DNA from: Mycolicibacterium sp. P1-18
GTDB lineage: Bacteria > Actinomycetota > Actinomycetes > Mycobacteriales > Mycobacteriaceae
Direction: 5' to 3'
NCBI RefSeq assembly: GCF_008329535.1
Contig: NZ_NPKR01000015.1
Location: 99,198-163,197, forward strand
DNA: 64,000 nt
Position numbers and translations under genes: made by a program. This document shows positions 49,748 to 57,492 of this stretch, piece by piece. Position 1 is the first letter of the stretch. Each line of letters begins with the position of its first letter. Below the pieces are notes generated by a model. It did no database searches. It was given only the letters and a program-made list of their open reading frames with translations, and was not told where the DNA came from.

Positions 49748-51033
49748 GCCGGCCACACCTCCGGATTCGGTCGAAAGCGCACCGTCAGTTCACCGCCGCG
49801 CAGTTGCGCATCCGTCACGGTGCATCTCCGTAGGACGGACGCCAATCTCACCCGGCGACGCATGCCACCGGCGCCGATGATCAGGTCGTCGTCGACCCGG
49901 CCCAGCGTGAGCGAACTCGGGTCGACCTGCGCCAACTGTAACCGCATGCGATAGACCGCATCGAGCCCGGATCCGGATTCGCGGTCGACCACCGGCCGCA
50001 CCGGCGCGGGCGGTGCGGAACCGTCGCGCGTCCTGGCCGCGTCGAGCAGTTCGGCCAGCGCCTTGGGCCCGATCGGCTCCCCCGGCAGATGCGGCACGAG
50101 GACCATGCTGACGTCGCCGATGGTGGTATTCAGCTCGTCGAGGACCAGGCTCTGTTCGGCGATCCGCTCGGTGTACCAGTCGAAGGCGGGATGCTCGGGC
50201 AGGTTCCGGTACTCGAACGACTCGTCCTGCACCAGAACCTGATTGACGATCAGCTCGTGCACCGACACGCCCATCAACGCCAGCGCACCCAGCGTGCGGG
50301 CCGCCTCCGCGGCGACCACCCGTTCGGGAGTGAGGACCAGGTGTGCGCTCACGCGGGTGGCGTCGGTGAGCAGCTCGCCCAGGCGTTCGGTGCCGGTGGC
50401 GATCCGTTCGACCAGGTCGACGACGGCTGCCGAGGTGGCCTCGTCACCCAGCGACAGCCTGCGGTGCCGCGGCCAGGCCCGCTCGAGGTACAGCCCGAAC
50501 GTCGCGGGCAGCGTGAGCATCCGCATCGCGTCGGCGGTCGACGCACAGTCGACCACCACGTGGTCCCAGTGACCCGACGCCGCGAGTTCGGCGACCTCGT
50601 CGAGGCCCAGCACCTCCTGAATTCCCGGCAGCGCCGAGAGTTCCTCCGGGGCAACGTCTCCCACGTCGGACTCGGGGAACCGGGCGGCGAGCACCCCGGC
50701 CACCTGCCGCCACCGGCGTTCGAGCAGGGCCAGGGTGTCCAAGGCCAGGACGTCGAGGAACCCGCCGGCACCGGCTCCGGGGCCCGGGTCGAGGTCGGCC
50801 AGGACCCGCGTCGGCTCACGCTCCCCCGTCGGCGTCACCCGGATGCCGAGGACGTCGCCCGTCGAGTGGGCCTGGTCGGTCGAGACCACCAGTACCCGAA
50901 GACCGCTCCGCGCGTCGCGCACCGCGGCGGCAGTCGCCAAGGTGGACTTGCCCACTCCGCCCTTGCCGACGAAGAGGCTGATCCTGGCACTGCCGGCCGA
51001 GGACGGTCGGCCGGGATCGCTGCTCTCAGTCAG
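49744..51033 (-). CDS. ArsA/GET3-like P-loop ATPase, apparent CTG start
   Basis: The ATPase has the deviant Walker A GKGGVGKST, the switch STDQAHSTGD and VDCASTADAMRML. The fold is shared with ArsA/Get3 membrane-targeting ATPases; cargo is unknown. In frame upstream of the P-loop the codons run back to a TAG with no ATG, GTG or TTG. The only start-like codon is CTG 51033, 8 nt inside the preceding gene, giving 429 residues. Starting at the GTG inside the P-loop (50955) would destroy the nucleotide site. It corresponds to Rv2184c. Confidence 0.88.
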   Translation of the reverse strand: MTESSDPGRPSSAGSARISLFVGKGGVGKSTLATAAAVRDARSGLRVLVVSTDQAHSTGDVLGIRVTPTGEREPTRVLADLDPGPGAGAGGFLDVLALDTLALLERRWRQVAGVLAARFPESDVGDVAPEELSALPGIQEVLGLDEVAELAASGHWDHVVVDCASTADAMRMLTLPATFGLYLERAWPRHRRLSLGDEATSAAVVDLVERIATGTERLGELLTDATRVSAHLVLTPERVVAAEAARTLGALALMGVSVHELIVNQVLVQDESFEYRNLPEHPAFDWYTERIAEQSLVLDELNTTIGDVSMVLVPHLPGEPIGPKALAELLDAARTRDGSAPPAPVRPVVDRESGSGLDAVYRMRLQLAQVDPSSLTLGRVDDDLIIGAGGMRRRVRLASVLRRCTVTDAQLRGGELTVRFRPNPEVWPA

Positions 51034-51463
51034 CCTCTACTCGTTTCTTGAGATCCTTCAACGCGGTGTCGGTGAGCCGGCGTTCGGCCTTGCGCTTGAG
51101 CAACCCGATCATCGGTATCACCAGGTCGACCGACAGTTCGTAGGTGACGTCGGTGCCAGAACCCTTGGGCGTCAACAGGTATGCGCCGTCGAGCGCCCTG
51201 AGCAGCGAGCTCGACACCAGCGACCACCGCACCGAGGCGCGGTCGGCGGGCCAGGTGTAGGCCAGCACCATGGTGTCCTTGAGCACGGCGGCGTCCAGCA
51301 CCAGCCGCGCCTTCTTGGGGTAGCCCTCGTCGTCGCTCTCGAGGACCTCGGTCTCCTTGTACTCGGCGACCCAGTCCGGGTACGAGCCGATGTCGGCGAT
51401 GACGTCCATCACCGTCGCGGGCTCCGCGTCGATGTAGATCGTCTGCGCAGTCTTGTCCGCCAC
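51026..51463 (-). CDS. SRPBCC (START-like/polyketide cyclase) protein, Rv2185c family
   Basis: The 145-residue protein begins MADKTAQTIYIDAEPATVMD and ends VPMIGLLKRKAERRLTDTAL, a complete SRPBCC fold with a hydrophobic cavity for a lipid-like ligand. GTG 51463 has GGAAG 9 nt upstream. It is translationally linked to the ArsA-like ATPase, which suggests joint action on a lipid or membrane cargo. Confidence 0.88.
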   Translation of the reverse strand: MADKTAQTIYIDAEPATVMDVIADIGSYPDWVAEYKETEVLESDDEGYPKKARLVLDAAVLKDTMVLAYTWPADRASVRWSLVSSSLLRALDGAYLLTPKGSGTDVTYELSVDLVIPMIGLLKRKAERRLTDTALKDLKKRVEAD

Positions 51464-51544
51464 GTATTCACTTCCCCGGGTCGCTAGAGCGCTGGTGGAC
51501 TGACGTCCGTTCCCGAAATGTACCCGTACCCCGTCGGGCAACGG

Positions 51545-51946
51545 TCAATCAACCGCTCCTGCGAGCCGGGACACCCCGACGCCGCGGGACTCCTCGAGTT
51601 TCTGCTTGACCTCGAACGCCATCCTCTTGCCCGCCACGCGCCGCTGATGGTTGGCCTTCGGGAGGTTCATCTTCGCCAGCTGCCACGCCGCCACGCCGGA
51701 CGGCTCGGCGTGCACGAAGTAGTGCAGGATCACCCCGTCGAAGGACGCTTCGAGCCAGACCTCCATGGTGCCGGTCAGGGCTCCGGTGATGGTCCACCGG
51801 TGGCCGGCCGGGCCTCGGTCCTCGACCACCGTCAGCCGGAGGTCGGGCCACCACCGCCGCCAGCTCGCAGCGTCGGCGATGGCCGCTCCGACGTCGGCCG
51901 GGTCGGCGCAGACGAAGGTTTCGTCGGCCACCTGAATGCTGTTCAT
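51545..51946 (-). CDS. Second SRPBCC protein (Rv2186c family)
   Basis: The 133-residue protein (MNSIQVADETFVCADPADVG) has the SRPBCC pattern with RRWWPDLRLTV and a C-terminal NHQRRVAGKRMAFEVKQKLE helix. ATG 51946 or GTG 51952 may start it. It is divergent from fadD15 and upstream of the other SRPBCC gene. Ligand unknown. Confidence 0.85.
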   Translation of the reverse strand: MNSIQVADETFVCADPADVGAAIADAASWRRWWPDLRLTVVEDRGPAGHRWTITGALTGTMEVWLEASFDGVILHYFVHAEPSGVAAWQLAKMNLPKANHQRRVAGKRMAFEVKQKLEESRGVGVSRLAGAVD

Positions 51947-52064
51947 CGCCACCCACCTTCGCATGCGTTCCGACGGCACCGTCCGGCGGCCGACTAGGCT
52001 GCCATCACGGATATCCGTCCAGTATCCGTCCCGTAGGGGCGACCCCGTTCGAAAGGGCCAGATC

Positions 52065-53873
52065 GTGCGCGAGTTCAGCGTCCCGGCATCGTTCACCGTC
52101 GGCGAGCACGACACCGTGGCCGCCTCCGTCTTCTCCCACGCCGCCGACGACCCCGACCACGTGATCATCCAGCGCCTCGTCGACGGAGCGTGGACGGACG
52201 TGACGTGCGCGCAGGTCGCCGACCAAGTCCGGGCGACCGCACGCGGGTTGATCGCCGAGGGCGTGCAGGCGGGTGACCGCGTGGCGATCCTGTCCGCGAC
52301 GCGGTACGAGTGGGCGATCGTCGACTTCGCGATCCTGTCGATCGGCGCGGTCACGGTGCCGATCTACGAGACCAGCTCCGCCGAGCAGGTCCGCTTCGTC
52401 CTGTCCGACTCGGGTGCGGTCGCCGCGTTCGCCGAGACCGACGGACACTTCGACACGATCGAACAGCTCAAGGCCGAACTACCCGCGCTGCGTCACGTCT
52501 ACAAGATCGACGGCTCGGGTCCGGCCGCCCTCGACGAGCTTGCCAGGATCGGTGGCGACACCGACCCGGCCGCCGTCACCGCCCGGCTCGAGGCGGTCGA
52601 GTCGGCCGACGTGGCGACGCTGGTCTACACCTCGGGCACCACCGGGCGGCCCAAGGGCTGCCAGTTGACGCACTCCAACCTGCTGCACGAAATGCGCGGC
52701 GCGAAGGCATGTTTCCCCGCCCTGTTGAACAAGGGCGAGAAGCTCCTGGTGTTCCTGCCGCTGGCGCACGTGCTGGCCCGCGCCATCACGATCGCCGCCT
52801 TCGCCAACAAGGTCACCCTCGGCTTCACCAGCGACGTCAAGAACCTGGTGCCCATCCTCGGGGTGTTCAAGCCGACGCTGGTGGTGTCGGTGCCGCGGGT
52901 GTTCGAGAAGGTGTACAACACCGCCGAGCAGAACGCGCGCGACGGCGGCAAGGACAAGATCTTCGCCGCGGCGGCCACCACCGCGATCGAGTGGAGCCAG
53001 GCCAAGGCCACCGGACGTCCCGGCCTTCTCCTCAACGTCAAGCACGCCGTGTTCGACCGGCTGGTCTACGGCAAGCTGCGGGCCGCGCTCGGCGGCAACT
53101 GCCGCGCCGCGATCTCCGGGGGCGCGCCGCTGGGCGCCCGACTCGGACACTTCTACCGTGGCGTCGGCGTCACCATCTACGAGGGCTACGGCCTCACCGA
53201 GACCAGCGCGGCCATCACCGTCAACCGCGTGGACGACGTCAAGGTCGGATCCGTCGGAAAGCTGGTGCCGGGCAACGACATGCGCCTCGGCGACGACGAC
53301 GAGCTGCTCGTCCGGGGTGGCGTCGTGTTCGGCGGGTACTGGCAGAACCAGTCCGAGACCGACGCCGTGTTCACCGACGGCTGGTTCCACACCGGTGATC
53401 TGGGGGCCATCGACGACGACGGGTTCCTGACCATCGTCGGCCGCAAGAAGGAGATCATCGTGACCGCGGGCGGCAAGAACGTCGCCCCGGCGCTGCTGGA
53501 GGACCGGTTGCGCGCCCATCCGCTGATCAGCCAGGCCATGGTGGTCGGCGACGCCCAGCCGTTCATCGCGGCGTTGATCACCGTCGACCCCGAGGCGTTC
53601 CCCGGCTGGAAGCAGCGCAACGGCAAGGACGACTCGGCCACCGTGGGTGACCTGGCCGAGGATCCGGACCTCCTCGCCGAGGTCGACCTGGCCGTCAAGG
53701 ACGCCAATCAGGCCGTGTCCCATGCGGAGTCGATCCGCAAGATCCGCATCCTTCCCGTCGACTTCACCGAGGACACCGGTGAGCTCACCCCCACGATGAA
53801 GGTCAAGCGCAAGGTGGTCGCCGAGAAGTTCGCCGCCGACATCGACGCCCTCTACGCCAAGCCGGGACGCTAA
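52065..53873 (+). CDS. fadD15: Long-chain fatty acid--CoA ligase FadD15
   Basis: The 602-residue adenylate-forming enzyme has the AMP motif LVYTSGTTGRPKGCQ and the A8 region GWFHTGDLGAIDDDGFLTI, then GRKKEIIVTAGGKNV. It activates long-chain fatty acids to acyl-CoA. GTG 52065 with AAAGGG about 9 nt upstream is chosen because the protein start (MREFSVPASFTVGEHD) matches the family. Its end overlaps pimB by 4 bp. Confidence 0.93.
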   Translation: MREFSVPASFTVGEHDTVAASVFSHAADDPDHVIIQRLVDGAWTDVTCAQVADQVRATARGLIAEGVQAGDRVAILSATRYEWAIVDFAILSIGAVTVPIYETSSAEQVRFVLSDSGAVAAFAETDGHFDTIEQLKAELPALRHVYKIDGSGPAALDELARIGGDTDPAAVTARLEAVESADVATLVYTSGTTGRPKGCQLTHSNLLHEMRGAKACFPALLNKGEKLLVFLPLAHVLARAITIAAFANKVTLGFTSDVKNLVPILGVFKPTLVVSVPRVFEKVYNTAEQNARDGGKDKIFAAAATTAIEWSQAKATGRPGLLLNVKHAVFDRLVYGKLRAALGGNCRAAISGGAPLGARLGHFYRGVGVTIYEGYGLTETSAAITVNRVDDVKVGSVGKLVPGNDMRLGDDDELLVRGGVVFGGYWQNQSETDAVFTDGWFHTGDLGAIDDDGFLTIVGRKKEIIVTAGGKNVAPALLEDRLRAHPLISQAMVVGDAQPFIAALITVDPEAFPGWKQRNGKDDSATVGDLAEDPDLLAEVDLAVKDANQAVSHAESIRKIRILPVDFTEDTGELTPTMKVKRKVVAEKFAADIDALYAKPGR

Positions 53874-55009
53874 CTTCCGAGCAGCTGCGAGAGCCGGCGC
53901 GCCTTGGTGCGCCACTGCCATTCGTCGACGACCCAGTCCCGCCCGGCCCGGCCCATCTCGGCGGCACGGTCGGGATCGGACAGCAGGTCTCCGACGGCGG
54001 CGGTGATCGCCCCGACGTCGTCTCCGTCGACGACCATCCCGGTCGTGCCGTCGAGCACCGATTCCGGGGCTCCCCCGGAGTTGCCGGCGACCACCGGCAC
54101 GCCCGTCGCCGAGGCCTCCAGGTAGACGATGCCGAGGCCTTCGACGTCGAGCCCGTGCCCCCGGGTCCGGCAGGGCATCGCGAAGACGTCGGCCATCGCG
54201 TGGTGGGCCGGCAGTTCCTCGGCGGGCACCCCTTCGGTGAACACCACGTCCTCGGCGACGCCGCCGGCGTGGGCCAACCGGCGAAGGTCGGCCAGGTACG
54301 GGCCGCCGCCGACGACCACCAGTCGCGTCCCCGGCACGCGTTGGCGGAGCGCCGGGAGCGCGCGGATCAGCATGTCCTGGCCCTTGCGGGGCACCAGCCG
54401 CGACACGCACACCACCACCGGCCGGTCGCCGAGTCCGTAGCGGGCCCGCATCCGAGCCCTCGCCACCGCATCGGGCTGAAACCGGTCGACGTCGACGCCC
54501 GGCGACAGTCGCTCCAGCGCGGCGCGCGGCCCGAACGCCGCGGCGAACCGACCGCGGGTGTACTCGCTGATGAACGTGACGACGTCGGCGTCGTTCCCGA
54601 TGCGCCGCAAGGCCGTTCGCGCCACGGGAAGCATCGACCAGCCCACTTCGTGTCCGTGGGTGCTGGCGACCACCCGCGTCGCCCCGGCCTGGCGCGCCAG
54701 GGGTGACAGCAGCGCCAGGGGTGCGGCGGCGCCGAACCACACCGTCTCGACGCGGTGGTCGACGATGAGCCGCCGCATCCGGCGGGCCACCGAGGGCTCC
54801 GGGATCATCAGCGTGGTGGGGTGCCGCACGACCCGGAAGGCCCGCTCCGCCTCCCGGTCGTAGTCCTCGGCGCCCTTCCAGGTCGGCGCGTAGACGGTGA
54901 CGGTGTGCTCACCGGTGGTGACCAGTTCGGTGACCAGGTTCTCCAGATAGGACTGGATGCCTCCCCGCCGGGGTGGGAAGTCGTTGGTCACCAGCAGGAC
55001 GTTGGCCAC
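53870..55009 (-). CDS. pimB: GDP-mannose-dependent phosphatidylinositol monomannoside mannosyltransferase PimB'
   Basis: The 379-residue GT4 protein begins MANVLLVTNDFPPRRGGIQS and has SPGVDVDRFQP, SRLVPRKGQDMLI and the E-x7-E region EGLGIVYLEASATG. It adds the second mannose in PIM biosynthesis (Rv2188c; GT4, GDP-mannose). Together with MptA and MptC in this window it belongs to the PIM-LM-LAM pathway. Confidence 0.94.
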   Translation of the reverse strand: MANVLLVTNDFPPRRGGIQSYLENLVTELVTTGEHTVTVYAPTWKGAEDYDREAERAFRVVRHPTTLMIPEPSVARRMRRLIVDHRVETVWFGAAAPLALLSPLARQAGATRVVASTHGHEVGWSMLPVARTALRRIGNDADVVTFISEYTRGRFAAAFGPRAALERLSPGVDVDRFQPDAVARARMRARYGLGDRPVVVCVSRLVPRKGQDMLIRALPALRQRVPGTRLVVVGGGPYLADLRRLAHAGGVAEDVVFTEGVPAEELPAHHAMADVFAMPCRTRGHGLDVEGLGIVYLEASATGVPVVAGNSGGAPESVLDGTTGMVVDGDDVGAITAAVGDLLSDPDRAAEMGRAGRDWVVDEWQWRTKARRLSQLLGS

Positions 55010-55012
55010 CGC

Positions 55013-55855
55013 TCATCCGCCGAGCCAGGCGCGCCACGCGGCGAGCACCTGGGGCGGATCGGCGCCGAGCACCTTCTTCATGGCGGTCGCCTGGTCGGGA
55101 TGCCCCGCACCGCACGCGGTGACGTAGAGCGTCCGCAGCGTCTCGGCGCCGTAGCGGCTCGCGACGAAGCGGCTGAACCACCACGCCCGGTCGTAGGCCG
55201 GCGACCGCACCGCACCGGCGGTGTCCAGGTCGACGTCGGTCGGCAGGTGCGCGAGCGCGTCGGCGTCCTGGCGGTTCGGCATCGGGGTCGGCGGTCGACC
55301 GACGAAGTCGGCCACCCCCTCGGTGAGCCAGCGGGGCGCGTCGGCGGCGGTACGACTCCTCGCGGCGTAGTGAAACAGTTCGTGGCGCAACACGATTCGC
55401 AGGGACGCGTCGCTCATCGAGCTGGCACCGGGGGCGAAGACGATGCGCTGCGCGGTCGTGGCGGCCGCGATGTCGGGCTCGCCTGCGGCCAGCGCGCGGA
55501 ACTCCTCGTCGGTGCGGGTCAGCACGACCACGACGTTGCGGGGCCAGTCGTCACCCCAGAAGGCGGTTACGGCGTCCGCGGCCCCGTCGAGCTCACCCCA
55601 GACCCGGCTCTCGAGGTCGGCGGTGTCGGCTCCCCCAAGTGACATCAGCGAGACGGTCCGACCGTCGCGAAGCGTCAGCGGATCCGAGGGCGTCGTCGGG
55701 ACGTCGAGGGAGGCGTGGGTGGCGGCGGGCGGCGCCGCCGGTGCCGTGTCGCCGACGGGTCGGGACACCAGCACCGCGGCGACGGCCAACTCGGCGAGCA
55801 GGAGCGCGCCGAGCAGCGGCTTGCTAGTAACGGCGGACGTTGTGGATCGGCGCAT
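55013..55855 (-). CDS. Probable secreted or membrane-anchored zinc metallopeptidase-like protein (Rv2189c family)
   Basis: The 280-residue protein has an N-terminal signal or anchor (GALLLAELAVAAVLV) and the gluzincin motif His158-Glu159-x-x-His162 (RHELFHYAA), with Glu179 in WLTEGVADF as third metal ligand. That is a peptidase signature, yet the family is usually called hypothetical. ATG 55855 lies 32 bp inside the ripC gene; no later start keeps the signal peptide. It may act on envelope proteins near RipC. Confidence 0.8.
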   Translation of the reverse strand: MRRSTTSAVTSKPLLGALLLAELAVAAVLVSRPVGDTAPAAPPAATHASLDVPTTPSDPLTLRDGRTVSLMSLGGADTADLESRVWGELDGAADAVTAFWGDDWPRNVVVVLTRTDEEFRALAAGEPDIAAATTAQRIVFAPGASSMSDASLRIVLRHELFHYAARSRTAADAPRWLTEGVADFVGRPPTPMPNRQDADALAHLPTDVDLDTAGAVRSPAYDRAWWFSRFVASRYGAETLRTLYVTACGAGHPDQATAMKKVLGADPPQVLAAWRAWLGG

Positions 55856-56936
55856 TGTCCATCGGGGCCACCCGCACGGGGGTGCCGTAGGTCGAGGCGT
55901 GCACCATCATTCCGTCGCCGATGTAGATGCCGACGTGCGAGGCGTCGGAGTAGTAGGTGATGAGGTCACCCGGCTGCATCTGGTCCATCGACACCGGCTG
56001 GCCGCCCTGGGCAAGCGCCTGACTCGAGTGCGGCAGGTTGACGCCGGCCTGACCGAAGGCCCACATGACCAGACCGGAGCAGTCGAAGGCGCCGGGGCCC
56101 GCGGCGCCCCACGAGTAGGGCGAACCGATGCGGGTCAGTGCCGCCTGGACGGCGACCATTCCCTCTCCCTCGGCGGGCGGAGCGGGGGCGGCCTCGGGCG
56201 GAGCCAGGTCACCGGGGTTGATGCCGTCCGGGGCGGAGGCGAGCACGTCGGGCGGGGGCGGCGGCGCCGCGGCGGGCACGGGCGGCGTCGGCGGAATCGC
56301 GGCCAGGGCCTCGCGCTGGGCGGGCGTCAGGGCCGTGTACTGAGACTTCACGATCGCCATCTGGACCTGAAGTTTGCTTTGCTTGGATTGCAAGTCGGCG
56401 CGCACTGCCGCGGCCTGCTCGGCAGCGGTCTTGGCGTCGGCAGCCGACTTTGCGGATTCCACCTCGGCCGTCGTGGCAGCCACGGTGCCGCTCTTGAAGT
56501 TCTGCATCTGGGCCGACATCTCGGTGGCCATTACCCGCTGGACGGCGAGCTGGTCGATGAGGCCCTGCGGCGAACCCGAGGTCAGCATGGCGTCGAGGCC
56601 GTCGGTGCGACCGCCCATGTACTGCGCGGCGGCAACCCGGTCGACGGACGTCTGGAAGGTTGCCAGCTGCGCCTTCGCGGAGTCGACGGCGGCGACGTCG
56701 GCTGCGTGCTTCTGATCCGCAGCCTGTTGTGCCGCAAGCTTGTTGTCGAGATCGAGCTCGGCGCTGTGCATTGCCTCGGTGGTCTGTTCGGCCTGCCGGG
56801 ACAGCTCGTTGAGCTTTGCCAGTGCGTCGGCTGCGGGGTCGGCCTGCGACGTCCCGGCGAGCACACCACCGAAGACGAGCAGTCCAGCCATCGCACCAAC
56901 AACCGGTCGCCGAAGTACACGTGCGCTCCGGTGCAT
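55824..56936 (-). CDS. ripC: NlpC/P60 peptidoglycan endopeptidase RipC
   Basis: The 370-residue secreted protein has a signal peptide (about 1-32), a coiled-coil domain (35-200), a Pro-rich hinge and a C-terminal NlpC/P60 domain with Cys286 (FDCSGLVMWAF), His334 (SDASHVGIYIG) and His346. It cleaves D-Glu-mDAP links in stem peptides; coiled coils of this kind are controlled by FtsEX. It corresponds to Rv2190c. TTG 56951, with GAAGGA 9 nt upstream, is an alternative start. Confidence 0.94.
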   Translation of the reverse strand: MHRSARVLRRPVVGAMAGLLVFGGVLAGTSQADPAADALAKLNELSRQAEQTTEAMHSAELDLDNKLAAQQAADQKHAADVAAVDSAKAQLATFQTSVDRVAAAQYMGGRTDGLDAMLTSGSPQGLIDQLAVQRVMATEMSAQMQNFKSGTVAATTAEVESAKSAADAKTAAEQAAAVRADLQSKQSKLQVQMAIVKSQYTALTPAQREALAAIPPTPPVPAAAPPPPPDVLASAPDGINPGDLAPPEAAPAPPAEGEGMVAVQAALTRIGSPYSWGAAGPGAFDCSGLVMWAFGQAGVNLPHSSQALAQGGQPVSMDQMQPGDLITYYSDASHVGIYIGDGMMVHASTYGTPVRVAPMDNAPIHNVRRY

Positions 56937-57101
56937 AGCGTTAAACCTCAAGATTTCGCGTCCTTCAACTGCCGTTAGCGAGCCGCTCGAACTGCGTTAG
57001 GTCTCAGATAGGTTACGAAACGGCATCGGGGTTGTCCAACAGAGGACGCAAATTTAACAGGTGCCACGGGAATATTTCGCTGCCCGCGACGCCGGGAGCC
57101 C

Positions 57102-57371
57102 TCAAGCGACCCCGTCTGCGCGCCTCCGGTGAATCGGTACCAACCGTAGCCGAGGCGCCAATCCGGCGTCTGCGAGGACCTCCAGCGCCTGGCGCTCGTC
57201 GGCCAGCAACGTATCGGGCACGCCCAACAAAACACTGATGACGCAGTCCTGACAGCCGTGTCCGCGCACCGCGCAGTCGTCGCAGTCGATGTGGAGGGTC
57301 CCGGCGTCGGACTCCGCGGGCACCGGCAGGTCCGGTCCCGCCTCTGGTCGAGTCGCCTCTGGTCGAATCAT
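57102..57371 (-). CDS. Small CxxC-CxxC protein of unknown function
   Basis: The 89-residue protein has two CxxC knuckles, CDDC and CQDC (residues 30-43), so a zinc or Fe-S site is likely. A conserved helix follows (DERQALEVLADAGLAPRLRLVP). I do not recognise a function. It lies upstream of ripC in the same direction, with 165 bp between the two genes. Confidence 0.75.
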   Translation of the reverse strand: MIRPEATRPEAGPDLPVPAESDAGTLHIDCDDCAVRGHGCQDCVISVLLGVPDTLLADERQALEVLADAGLAPRLRLVPIHRRRADGVA

Positions 57372-57478
57372 GGCCGTTCTCCCTTCCTTCGAGTCATGAC
57401 CGCACGCTAACGACGACCACCGACAAGCCCACGGACACGCGAATTACACGGATGTGAGCAGATGTCGGTCGGGGGGCC

Positions 57479-57484
57479 TACCGT
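57479..57484 (+). promoter_or_regulatory. -10 element upstream of the exonuclease/GIY-YIG gene
   Basis: TACCGT matches TANNNT and ends 8 nt before ATG 57493, which would give a transcript starting at or one base before the start codon. Confidence 0.45.
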
Positions 57485-57492
57485 CCCCTGCC

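Noticed and set aside
52479..54740. 753-codon minus-strand frame across fadD15 and pimB
   Set aside because: Shadow frame; it is antisense to fadD15 and out of frame with pimB, which both have complete motifs.
56937..57101. Cyclic di-AMP riboswitch upstream of ripC
   Set aside because: I looked for the ydaO-type core because actinobacterial hydrolase genes can carry it; no matching conserved elements or stems were found.
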